64,000 nt of DNA. Origin: Rhodobacter capsulatus (lineage in GTDB: Bacteria; Pseudomonadota; Alphaproteobacteria; Rhodobacterales; Rhodobacteraceae). Location: NCBI RefSeq assembly GCF_005144475.1, contig NZ_SWJZ01000041.1, forward strand, positions 23,499 to 87,498, read 5' to 3'. Made by a program: the position numbers and the translations under genes. The notes beneath the pieces were generated by a model, which was not told the origin of the DNA, ran no database searches, and was given only the letters and a program-made list of their open reading frames with translations. Shown one piece after another: positions 19,287 to 26,640 of this stretch. Within the stretch, counting starts at the first letter, position 1, and each line of letters begins with the position of its first letter.

Positions 19287-20717
19287 TCAGAAGGTCGAGC
19301 GCCAGCCCACCGCCACCGACAGCTCGGTCCGGCTGAAGCGCGAGACATTGCTCTCCACCTTCACCGCCTGCAGCTTCAGTTCCGGCGCAAAGGCGGCGAT
19401 GCCCAGCTTCGGCACCGTCATGCCCAGCTCGGCGAAGATCGCGTCATCCTGCCGCCCGCCCTCGGGATGCATCGTTGCCACCATGTAATCGGGGTAGACC
19501 GTGGTCGAGGCGCCCGCGGCCAGGCTGAGCGCCACCGGGCCCAGCTGCGCCTTGGGCTGAAAGCTGGCACTGCCCGCCAGCGACCAGAGCCGCGCCTGCG
19601 ACGCCGGGCTGAGCAGGGTGCTGGCCGAGAGGCCAAGGCCCCATGTCCCCTTGGCCACCGCCCCGCGCAGGCCGAATTCCAGCTCTTGCCGCCGGTCGAT
19701 CCGGGCGCGCGCGACCCAGTCGCGCCGCTCATAGGCGGCGCCGAAGGTCAGTTGCAGCCGGTCGTTCAGCGCCTTGCTGCCCGACAGGTCGAGCCCCTGC
19801 CAGTCATAGGCGGGCTGACCGCCCTGCCACAGCCGCCCGGCCTCGATCTGCGCCGCGCCGAAAAGCCCCGCGCCGAAGCTGCGGCTGTGCTGCAGATGGG
19901 TCGCCAGCGAGGCGGTCGAATAGTCGGAATTGCGGATCTCGACCGGGGCAGGGCGGGTGGTGCCCCACCAGTAAGGCGGCGTCGTGCTCGGGCGGCCGTA
20001 GAAATCGACCAGCCGGGCGTAGCCCTTCAGCCCGATCCGGGTGTGCGATCGCGCCCCTTCGGCGATCCGCAGGCTGGCCGAGGCATCGGCGGTGCCGACC
20101 ACCCCGCCCAGCGCCATCGCCTCGTCGCTGAGCACCCCCACCGCGTCGAAGCCGTCGATCACGTTGGTGCGGTCGTCGGCGCCGCCGTTGACGTTGTTCG
20201 AGGGCCGCAGACCCAGTTTCAGGCTGAAGGCCAGCGGGTTGAGCGCGGCAAGGCGGCGGTGATCCTGCACGCCGACCGCGCGGGCCCGCGCGTCGGGGGC
20301 ATATTGCACCGTCTGCCGCGCCCAGAAGGCGGCTGCGCCGAAGCGCTGTTCGGCGATGGCGGCCTGACCGGCGACCCGGGCGGCCTCGTAATGCTGGCGC
20401 GGCGATTGCGCGGCGAAAAAGCTGCGCCGCGCCGCCTTGCGGGCGGTGGCGATATTGCCTTCGGCCAGCGAGAGCCGGGCGAAGATATAGTGGCCAAGCG
20501 GATCCTTCGGATCGCGGCGCAAAAGCTCGCTGGCCAGCGCCGCCGCCTCGGGGCCTTGCCGCGTGGCCAGCGCCTGCACCGCCGCCGCGCCGATCTGCGC
20601 CGCGCTTGCCGCGGAAAGCGGCAGGCGGTGCGGCGGTTCGGCCGCGGCCGGAAGCGCAAGGCCAAGCGCCAGCACCAGCCCCGCGGCGGCGCGGCGTCCC
20701 GTTTCAGGGGGCCACAT
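19287..20717 (-). CDS. Slam-like outer-membrane protein (DUF560, surface lipoprotein assembly modifier)
   Basis: A 476-aa protein with a signal peptide ([11 protein letters not shown]), a periplasmic TPR-like helical part (about residues 35-150), then a membrane beta-barrel of about 300 residues with alternating hydrophobic strands, ending in Phe as outer-membrane barrels do. This is the two-part design of Slam proteins, which move specific lipoproteins to the cell surface. Its ATG (20717) lies 14 bases inside the end of the upstream lipoprotein gene, so the two are translationally coupled; a GTG two codons earlier is possible. The coupling to a TbpB-like lipoprotein strongly supports the Slam reading. 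Confidence 0.72.
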   Translation of the reverse strand: MWPPETGRRAAAGLVLALGLALPAAAEPPHRLPLSAASAAQIGAAAVQALATRQGPEAAALASELLRRDPKDPLGHYIFARLSLAEGNIATARKAARRSFFAAQSPRQHYEAARVAGQAAIAEQRFGAAAFWARQTVQYAPDARARAVGVQDHRRLAALNPLAFSLKLGLRPSNNVNGGADDRTNVIDGFDAVGVLSDEAMALGGVVGTADASASLRIAEGARSHTRIGLKGYARLVDFYGRPSTTPPYWWGTTRPAPVEIRNSDYSTASLATHLQHSRSFGAGLFGAAQIEAGRLWQGGQPAYDWQGLDLSGSKALNDRLQLTFGAAYERRDWVARARIDRRQELEFGLRGAVAKGTWGLGLSASTLLSPASQARLWSLAGSASFQPKAQLGPVALSLAAGASTTVYPDYMVATMHPEGGRQDDAIFAELGMTVPKLGIAAFAPELKLQAVKVESNVSRFSRTELSVAVGWRSTF

Positions 20718-21636
20718 TGTCACAGATCGGCAGCGTGTTGTTCGGACCGCATTGCGTCAGCACGAAGACGCCGTGTTCCTGTTCGCCGTCCCAATCCTTG
20801 TTGAACTCGGTCAGATGCACGAGCCCCGCCACCGAATTCGCATCGGTGCCGCCGAAGATGCCGCCATAGCTGCCGATCGTGCTCAGGTCCGGGTATTCGG
20901 CGCTGCCGGTAAAGGTGCCGTCGGCGGCGATCGTGCCCGGAACAAGGATCACATCGGCCAGCGCATAATTCGTATCGACCAGCACCCGGTTCGAGATCGC
21001 GCCGTTCACCGTGTTGTCGCTGAAGTTCGCGTTGAGGAAGATATCCCCGGTGATCCGGCCCGGTTGCGCCGGAACGTTGACCGGATCGACCGTGCCGCTG
21101 ATCGGCAGCGCCACATCATCCGGCCCGCCGTCGCGCGGCGCATCGACGTTCGTCACCGCGGCATAGGTGCCCGCATAGGAGACCTGCCCCCGCCCCGGGC
21201 CGGTGCCGATCTCGGGCCGGTCGAAACCGCCCGCGCGGTCATAGCTGCCGCCGGCGAAATAGCGGTTGAACTGCCCGCCGTCGCCCACCGTCACCGCCTG
21301 CACCGATCCGTCGTCCGAAATCGCCCCCAGCGCGACAAAGAGCCGGTCCAGCGAATCCTCCTGCATGCGGTAGGCGGTATAGCCCGGCACATCGAGCCGG
21401 GCATCGCGGTCATAGGTCACCTCGGCCGGGGTGGAATCGAGCAGGTCGATGGTCACCTTCATCGTCGTGCCGTCATAGCGGACCGCCTTCAGGTTGTTGC
21501 TCAGCGCCGCCGGGATCGCCGTCGTCTCGCCGCCCCCGCCGCCATCATCATCGTCATCCTTGGGGGTGACGATCGCAGCGCCACTGCACGCGGCAACCGC
21601 AAGGAGTGCCGCAAGCGGCCAAACCCGTCTGATCAT
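20704..21636 (-). CDS. TbpB-like surface lipoprotein, likely Slam substrate
   Basis: A 310-aa lipoprotein: signal [12 protein letters not shown] with the lipidated Cys at residue 17, then a flexible linker of five Asp and five Gly (about 26-35). The C-terminal half contains beta-strand sequence with [17 protein letters not shown] near 275, the hallmark of the small beta-barrel of transferrin-binding-protein-like (TbpB_B_D) lipoproteins. Only one such barrel fits the length, so it is closer to small Slam-dependent proteins than to full TbpB. The ligand is unknown. It is divergent from thyX; the 204 bases between hold A-rich sequence with no regulator site I can name. Confidence 0.7.
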   Translation of the reverse strand: MIRRVWPLAALLAVAACSGAAIVTPKDDDDDGGGGGETTAIPAALSNNLKAVRYDGTTMKVTIDLLDSTPAEVTYDRDARLDVPGYTAYRMQEDSLDRLFVALGAISDDGSVQAVTVGDGGQFNRYFAGGSYDRAGGFDRPEIGTGPGRGQVSYAGTYAAVTNVDAPRDGGPDDVALPISGTVDPVNVPAQPGRITGDIFLNANFSDNTVNGAISNRVLVDTNYALADVILVPGTIAADGTFTGSAEYPDLSTIGSYGGIFGGTDANSVAGLVHLTEFNKDWDGEQEHGVFVLTQCGPNNTLPICDNVAP

Positions 21637-21840
21637 TATGTTCGTCTTTCGTTGACTGCTCGTTGGCCCAAAGTTGACGAAAAATCGCAAAAAAGTCAAT
21701 TTGCAACGGCCCCGCAGCCGGTGCCCCGGGCAAGCGTGCCCCGGCTGCGACAGTGCTGTCCGCCGCGCCACCGTATCTCGCGGTTTCGGCGGCTGTCTTT
21801 GCCAGATATAGTCGCGGCGATTCTATGCCCGGAGGCCCCC

Positions 21841-22755
21841 ATGTCGCTTACCCCTGACCAGCTCGCCGAGATCGACGCCCAGCGTTCCACGCACCAGACC
21901 ACGCTGCGCGCCACCTCGGCGGGGATGGAGGCGCGGCTTTACCAGCCCCATCCGGTGCTGGACCACGGGCTGATCCGGGTCATCGACTACATGGGCGACG
22001 ATGCCGCGATCTGTCAGGCCGCGCGTGTCAGCTATGGCCGCGGCACCAAGGCGGTCTCGGATGACCGCGGCCTGATCCGCTATCTGATGCGGCACTGGCA
22101 CTCGACCCCGTTCGAGATGTGCGAGGTGAAATTCCACGTCAAGCTGCCGATCTTCGTCGCCCGGCAGTGGATCCGCCACCGCACCGCGAATGTGAACGAA
22201 TATTCCGCGCGCTATTCGGTGATGGACCGCGAATTCTACATCCCCGCGCCCGAGCAGCTGGCGGCGCAATCGGTGGTGAACAATCAGGGCCGCGGTCAGG
22301 TTCTGCAAGGCGCCGAGGCGGCCCGGGTGCTGGATCTTCTGCGCGAAGATGCGATGCGCGCCTATGACCATTACGAGGACATGCTGACCCCCGATGCCGA
22401 GGCGGGCAAGCTGGGTCTGGCGCGGGAACTGGCGCGGATGAACCTGCCCGCGAATGTCTATACGCAGTGGTACTGGAAGATCGACCTGCACAATCTGTTC
22501 CACTTCTTGCGGCTGCGGGCGGATGTGCATGCGCAATATGAAATTCGGGTCTATGCGCAGATCATGTGCGACATCGTGAAGGACTGGGTGCCGCAGGCCT
22601 ACGAGGCCTTCGAGGATTACCGTCTGGGCGCGGTGAGTGTGTCCGCGAAGTCGAAAGAGGTGTTGAAACGCCGCCTTGCGGGCGAGGTGGTGACGGCCGA
22701 GACCTCTGGCATGAGCAAGGGCGAGTGGCGGGAATTTGTGGAGGAGTGGGGATGA
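21841..22755 (+). CDS. thyX: Flavin-dependent thymidylate synthase ThyX
   Basis: A 304-aa FAD enzyme that methylates dUMP to dTMP with methylenetetrahydrofolate and NADPH. The ThyX motif is clear: R-H-R at 112-114, N-E at 119-120 and the Ser at 122, the RHR-x7-S signature; the position often Ser inside the motif is Asn117. Upstream conserved blocks include A-A-R-V-S-Y-G near 61 and H-S-T-P-F-E near 87; downstream are [12 protein letters not shown] near 203 and D-V-H-A-Q-Y-E-I-R near 228. The end overlaps nothing; two palindromes follow the stop. Confidence 0.97.
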   Translation: MSLTPDQLAEIDAQRSTHQTTLRATSAGMEARLYQPHPVLDHGLIRVIDYMGDDAAICQAARVSYGRGTKAVSDDRGLIRYLMRHWHSTPFEMCEVKFHVKLPIFVARQWIRHRTANVNEYSARYSVMDREFYIPAPEQLAAQSVVNNQGRGQVLQGAEAARVLDLLREDAMRAYDHYEDMLTPDAEAGKLGLARELARMNLPANVYTQWYWKIDLHNLFHFLRLRADVHAQYEIRVYAQIMCDIVKDWVPQAYEAFEDYRLGAVSVSAKSKEVLKRRLAGEVVTAETSGMSKGEWREFVEEWG

Positions 22756-22762
22756 GGCGCGG

Positions 22763-22809
22763 CCCCGGACGCATGTCCGGGGTGGAAACGCTCCCGTGGA
22801 GCGTTTCCA
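22763..22809. repeat. Two adjacent palindromes after thyX
   Basis: The first is CCCCGGAC-GCAT-GTCCGGGG (22763-22782). The second has perfect 12-bp arms TGGAAACGCTCC / GGAGCGTTTCCA with a 3-base loop (22783-22809). They abut each other between thyX and the AT-richer HNH-like gene. They could act as terminators or mark an insertion boundary; neither has a T tract. Confidence 0.7.
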
Positions 22810-22866
22810 GCGCCGAACGGCCGAGCGCAAGCGAGGACGGACGCCAGTTTGAAATAGGTGTTACGG

Positions 22867-23757
22867 ATGGCTGGAAACTGCATCTTTTGCGGAGTTGAAT
22901 TCGGCTCGAATGGTGCCCGCAGTAAAAGTTCGGCCGAGCATTTTTGGAGTAAAGAACTTGCGAGGGCGCTAAAGGCACCTCCGAACGTGAAGGGGATCAA
23001 GAAACATTACGAAAATCATGTCTCAAGCAATGGTCGTCTTGACCTGAAGGCTAACCCTGCTTTTGTTCAAAAAGGACATCGTCTTTTCCTGACAATACAA
23101 GATTCGGTCTGTGTTGGTTGCAATAGCGGTTGGTTGAATGATCTCCAGTCCCCTGCTATCAAGTGTATTCTAAATTATTCAAAAGGCGATCGTGGTGGGG
23201 GCGATGGCTTAAATTTTATTGCCTTGGCGCGATGGATTTATACGCGGTTCTTGTTGCATTTAAATACTTATCAGCATCCTTTGGTTGGCTCATCAAGTGA
23301 CGAAGGTGGTTGGCTTTCGAGACGCATGCACATGCAACGTGCGAGGGAGAATGAGAGATACTTTCGTGAGAAAAATCTACCCGTAGAATCTGCAATGTAT
23401 TGCGCTCGCCTGTGGGATACAACTAGTATGCATGTTTCTGCCAATTTGGTAACCGGATTTATGCGCGATGCTATCGGGACTTTTGAGTGCTATTGCGCAA
23501 ACTATGTCGTGAATGGGCTTTCAATTGTCTATTTTTCGAATTCCAATCTGGTCGGAAGTATCGGGGCTATGCCACGCCAATACAAGAGATGCTGGCCGCC
23601 GGATAACTTCTCTCGTTGGCCAGATGAGATGATTGACGCTAAGCTCTCAGAGAGTTTGATGATCGCTGGGTTTGAACGCGTTGCGTCAAGGTGGGCGACT
23701 TTTGGTGATGGTGGATATGAGGTCCTAATTCCGCCGATTCGGCGCAACTATCCGTGA
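22867..23757 (+). CDS. HNH-nuclease-like protein, probably horizontally acquired
   Basis: A 296-aa protein. N-terminal zinc-ribbon cysteines C-I-F-C (5-8) precede S-A-E-H-F-W, and a second pair C-V-G-C-N-S-G-W follows near residue 82. This Cys-x2-Cys / E-H / Cys-x2-Cys-N layout is that of HNH-type nuclease domains. The remaining 200 residues are unrecognised, with aromatic-rich stretches. Codon use is visibly AT-richer than all neighbours (many ATT, TTT, AAT codons), pointing to recent transfer. It sits between thyX and moaD behind tandem palindromes. No partner methylase, transposase or phage gene is adjacent. Catalytic activity is inference. Confidence 0.6.
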   Translation: MAGNCIFCGVEFGSNGARSKSSAEHFWSKELARALKAPPNVKGIKKHYENHVSSNGRLDLKANPAFVQKGHRLFLTIQDSVCVGCNSGWLNDLQSPAIKCILNYSKGDRGGGDGLNFIALARWIYTRFLLHLNTYQHPLVGSSSDEGGWLSRRMHMQRARENERYFREKNLPVESAMYCARLWDTTSMHVSANLVTGFMRDAIGTFECYCANYVVNGLSIVYFSNSNLVGSIGAMPRQYKRCWPPDNFSRWPDEMIDAKLSESLMIAGFERVASRWATFGDGGYEVLIPPIRRNYP

Positions 23758-23908
23758 TTGGCTGAGTGTGCTCTGTTCCGCACGATAGCATTACATCGCG
23801 GGAAACCTTTACTCCCTCTGAGCCGTACTCCCTCTGACCCGCCGTCCCCCCGGTTGCCTCTGCCTCCCGGCCTCGCTACCCTAGCCCCGAACCACCACCG
23901 GGGGGCAC

Positions 23909-24157
23909 ATGCTCGACATCGTCTATTTCGCCTGGGTGCGCGAGCGCATCGGCCTGCCGCGCGAGCGGGTCGAGACCTCGGCCGCCACCGTCCTTGACCT
24001 TGTGGCCGAACTGCGCGCCCGCGAACCGCGCTATGAGGCCGCCTTTGCCGATACCTCGGCGCTGCGGGTGGCGCTCGATCAGCAACTGGCCGGGTTCGAC
24101 GCGCCTTTGGCAGGCGTGCGCGAGGTTGCCTTTTTTCCGCCGATGACAGGGGGCTGA
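23909..24157 (+). CDS. moaD: Molybdopterin synthase sulfur-carrier subunit
   Basis: An 82-aa ubiquitin-fold protein ending in the obligatory Gly-Gly (P-M-T-G-G), whose C-terminus is thiocarboxylated and donates sulfur to precursor Z. The short F-F-P-P-M-T-G-G ending is diagnostic. It begins after a G-rich ribosome site and is followed one base later by moaE. The pair makes the dithiolene of molybdopterin needed by the formate dehydrogenase encoded just downstream. Confidence 0.93.
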   Translation: MLDIVYFAWVRERIGLPRERVETSAATVLDLVAELRAREPRYEAAFADTSALRVALDQQLAGFDAPLAGVREVAFFPPMTGG

Positions 24158-24158
24158 G

Positions 24159-24605
24159 ATGCAGGTTCGGGTGCAGGACGCCGGTTTCGACTTTGGCGCC
24201 GAGATGTCGGCCTTTTCCGAAAACCGCGAAAACGTCGGGGCGGTCGTGGGCTTCCTTGGCCTTGTGCGCGACGATACCGGCAATCTTGAGGCGCTGGAGA
24301 TCGAGCATTACCCCGGCATGTGCGAAAGCGCGATTGCGGCGATGGTCGATCAGGCGCGGGCGCGCTGGGATCTGGCCGATGCGCTGGTGATCCACCGACA
24401 CGGGCGGCTGGCGGTCGGGGCGCAGATCATGATGGTGGCCACCGCCGCGCGGCACCGGGTGGCGGCCTTCGAGGCGGCGGAATTCCTGATGGATTATCTG
24501 AAATCCCGCGCGCCGTTCTGGAAGAAGGAAATCAGCCGCGACGGCACCGCCTGGGTCGCCGCCAAGGACGCCGACGAAGACGCGCTGAGCCGCTGGCAGG
24601 GCTGA
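24159..24605 (+). CDS. moaE: Molybdopterin synthase catalytic subunit
   Basis: A 148-aa subunit that with MoaD converts cyclic pyranopterin monophosphate to molybdopterin. Family blocks seen are G-A-V-V-G-F-L-G-L-V-R near residue 28, L-E-I-E-H-Y-P-G-M near 46, H-R-H-G-R-L near 80, V-A-T-A-A-R-H-R near 92, and the substrate/catalytic W-K-K-E-I near 120. It starts one base after the moaD stop, so the two are co-translated. The 83 bases to fdsG leave room for a separate fds promoter. Confidence 0.95.
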   Translation: MQVRVQDAGFDFGAEMSAFSENRENVGAVVGFLGLVRDDTGNLEALEIEHYPGMCESAIAAMVDQARARWDLADALVIHRHGRLAVGAQIMMVATAARHRVAAFEAAEFLMDYLKSRAPFWKKEISRDGTAWVAAKDADEDALSRWQG

Positions 24606-24688
24606 TCCTTCGCAAAACCGCCATCACCTGTCGGAAACCGCATTGCCTTGTGCGCCCCTTCGTCGCAGGCTGAAGGCGGGAGGACGAC

Positions 24689-25141
24689 ATGACCGATACC
24701 GCGCGCCTGCGCGCCATCCTTGCGGCCCATCGTGGCCGGGAGGGGGCGCTTTTGCCGATCCTGCATGATGTGCAGGCGGCCTTTGGCTTCATCCCTGACG
24801 ACACCCATGCGCCCATCGCCGCCGATCTGGGGCTGACGCGGGCCGAGGTGGCGGGGGTGGTCGGCTTCTACCACGATTTCCGCAAGGCGCCCGCGGGGCG
24901 GCATGTGATCAAGCTCTGCCGGGCCGAGGCCTGTCAGGCGATGGGCTCTGATGCGGTGCAGGCGCGGCTCGAATCGGCGCTGGGGCTGCGGCTTGGGCAA
25001 AGCACGGGCGAGGTGACGCTGGAGGCGGTTTATTGTCTGGGCCTGTGTGCCTGTGCCCCGGCGGCGATGGTGAATGACCGGCTGGTCGGGCGGCTCGATG
25101 CGGCGGCGGTCGCGGGCATCGTGGCGGAGCTGGGCGCATGA
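24689..25141 (+). CDS. fdsG: NAD-dependent formate dehydrogenase gamma subunit
   Basis: A 150-aa NuoE-like subunit carrying one [2Fe-2S] cluster: ligands Cys77 and Cys82 (C-R-A-E-A-C) and Cys116 and Cys120 (C-L-G-L-C). It passes electrons within the FdsABG complex between formate and NAD+. The helical N-terminus and thioredoxin-like C-terminal half fit NuoE. It overlaps fdsB by ATGA, so expression is coupled. First gene of fdsGBACD. Confidence 0.94.
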   Translation: MTDTARLRAILAAHRGREGALLPILHDVQAAFGFIPDDTHAPIAADLGLTRAEVAGVVGFYHDFRKAPAGRHVIKLCRAEACQAMGSDAVQARLESALGLRLGQSTGEVTLEAVYCLGLCACAPAAMVNDRLVGRLDAAAVAGIVAELGA

Positions 25142-26640
25142 AGATCTGGCTGCCCTGTGATGCCGCCGCGAAAGCCTGTGGCGCCGAGGCGGTTCTGGCC
25201 GCGCTGCGGCTTGAGGCGGACAAGCGCGGGGTTGCGCTGGATCTGGCCCGCAACGGCTCGCGCGGGATGATCTGGCTCGAACCTTTGCTGGAACTTGAAA
25301 CCCCCGCAGGCCGGATCGGCTTCGGCCCGATGACGCCCGCCGATGTGCCCGCGCTGTTCGAGGCGCCCGAGCGCCATCCGAAAGCCCTGGGGCTGGTGGA
25401 AGACATCCCCTTCTTCAAGCGCCAGACAAGGCTGACCTTCGCCCGTTGCGGCCGGATCGAACCTTTGTCGCTGGCGCAATTCGCCGCCTCCGAAGGCTGG
25501 GCCGGTCTGCGCAAGGCGCTGAAGATGACCCCCGCCGAGGTGGTCGAGGAGGTCTTCGCCTCGGGCCTGCGCGGCCGCGGCGGCGCGGGCTTTCCCACGG
25601 GCATCAAATGGCGCACCGTCGCCGCGGCGCAGGCCGATCAGAAATACATCGTCTGCAATGTCGACGAGGGCGACAGCGGGTCGTTTGCCGACCGGATGCT
25701 GATCGAGGGCGACCCCTTTTGCCTGGTCGAGGGCATGGCGATTGCCGGTCACGCGGTCGGCGCCACGCGCGGCTATGTCTATATCCGCTCGGAATATCCG
25801 GACGCGATCGCGGTGATGCGCGAAGCGATCGCGATGGCGAAACCCTTCCTTGCGGAAGCCGGCTTCGAGATGGAGGTCCGCGTCGGCGCGGGCGCCTATG
25901 TTTGCGGCGAGGAAACCTCGCTTCTGAATTCGCTGGAGGGCAAGCGCGGCACGGTGCGGACAAAACCGCCGCTGCCCGCGCTGAAGGGGCTGTTCGGCAA
26001 GCCGACCGTGGTGAACAACCTGCTGTCCTTGGCCGCCGTGCCGTGGATTTTGGCCCATGGCGCGAAGGCTTACGAAAGCTTCGGCATGGACCGTTCCCGC
26101 GGCACGATCCCCTTGCAGATCGGCGGCAATGTCAAGCGCGGCGGGCTCTTCGAGACCGCCTTTGGCATCACGCTGGGGGACCTCGTCGAGGACATCTGCG
26201 GCGGCACCGCCACCGGCCGCCCGGTCAAGGCGGTGCAGGTCGGCGGGCCCTTGGGCGCCTATCACCCCGTTTCTGATTACCATCTGCCGTTCTGCTACGA
26301 ACAATTCGCGGGGCAGGGCGGGTTGGTCGGTCACGCCGGGCTTGTCGTGCATGACGACACCGCCGACATGCTGAAACTGGCGCGCTTCGCGATGGCGTTC
26401 TGCGCCATCGAAAGCTGCGGCACCTGCACGCCTTGCCGCATCGGCGCCGTGCGCGGGGTCGAGGTGATCGACCGCATCGCGGCGGGCGATGCCGCGGCGA
26501 TGCCGCTGCTCGATGACCTGTGCCAGACGATGAAACTGGGCTCGCTCTGCGCGCTGGGGGGCTTCACCCCCTATCCGGTGCAAAGCGCGATCCGCCATTT
26601 CCCCGCCGACTTCCCCTGCTCACGCGAGGCCGCCGAATGA
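25138..26640 (+). CDS. fdsB: NAD-dependent formate dehydrogenase beta subunit (diaphorase)
   Basis: A 500-aa NuoF-like subunit where NAD+ is reduced. About 130 N-terminal residues form a thioredoxin-like extension. The FMN-binding G-R-G-G-A-G-F-P-T-G is near 146, the NAD/FMN block N-V-D-E-G-D-S-G-S near 179, a G-A-G-A-Y-V-C-G-E-E-T-S segment near 251, and the [4Fe-4S] ligands C-G-T-C-T-P-C near 428 with a later Cys near 468. Overlaps fdsG and fdsA by four bases each. Soluble and cytoplasmic. Confidence 0.95.
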   Translation: MKIWLPCDAAAKACGAEAVLAALRLEADKRGVALDLARNGSRGMIWLEPLLELETPAGRIGFGPMTPADVPALFEAPERHPKALGLVEDIPFFKRQTRLTFARCGRIEPLSLAQFAASEGWAGLRKALKMTPAEVVEEVFASGLRGRGGAGFPTGIKWRTVAAAQADQKYIVCNVDEGDSGSFADRMLIEGDPFCLVEGMAIAGHAVGATRGYVYIRSEYPDAIAVMREAIAMAKPFLAEAGFEMEVRVGAGAYVCGEETSLLNSLEGKRGTVRTKPPLPALKGLFGKPTVVNNLLSLAAVPWILAHGAKAYESFGMDRSRGTIPLQIGGNVKRGGLFETAFGITLGDLVEDICGGTATGRPVKAVQVGGPLGAYHPVSDYHLPFCYEQFAGQGGLVGHAGLVVHDDTADMLKLARFAMAFCAIESCGTCTPCRIGAVRGVEVIDRIAAGDAAAMPLLDDLCQTMKLGSLCALGGFTPYPVQSAIRHFPADFPCSREAAE

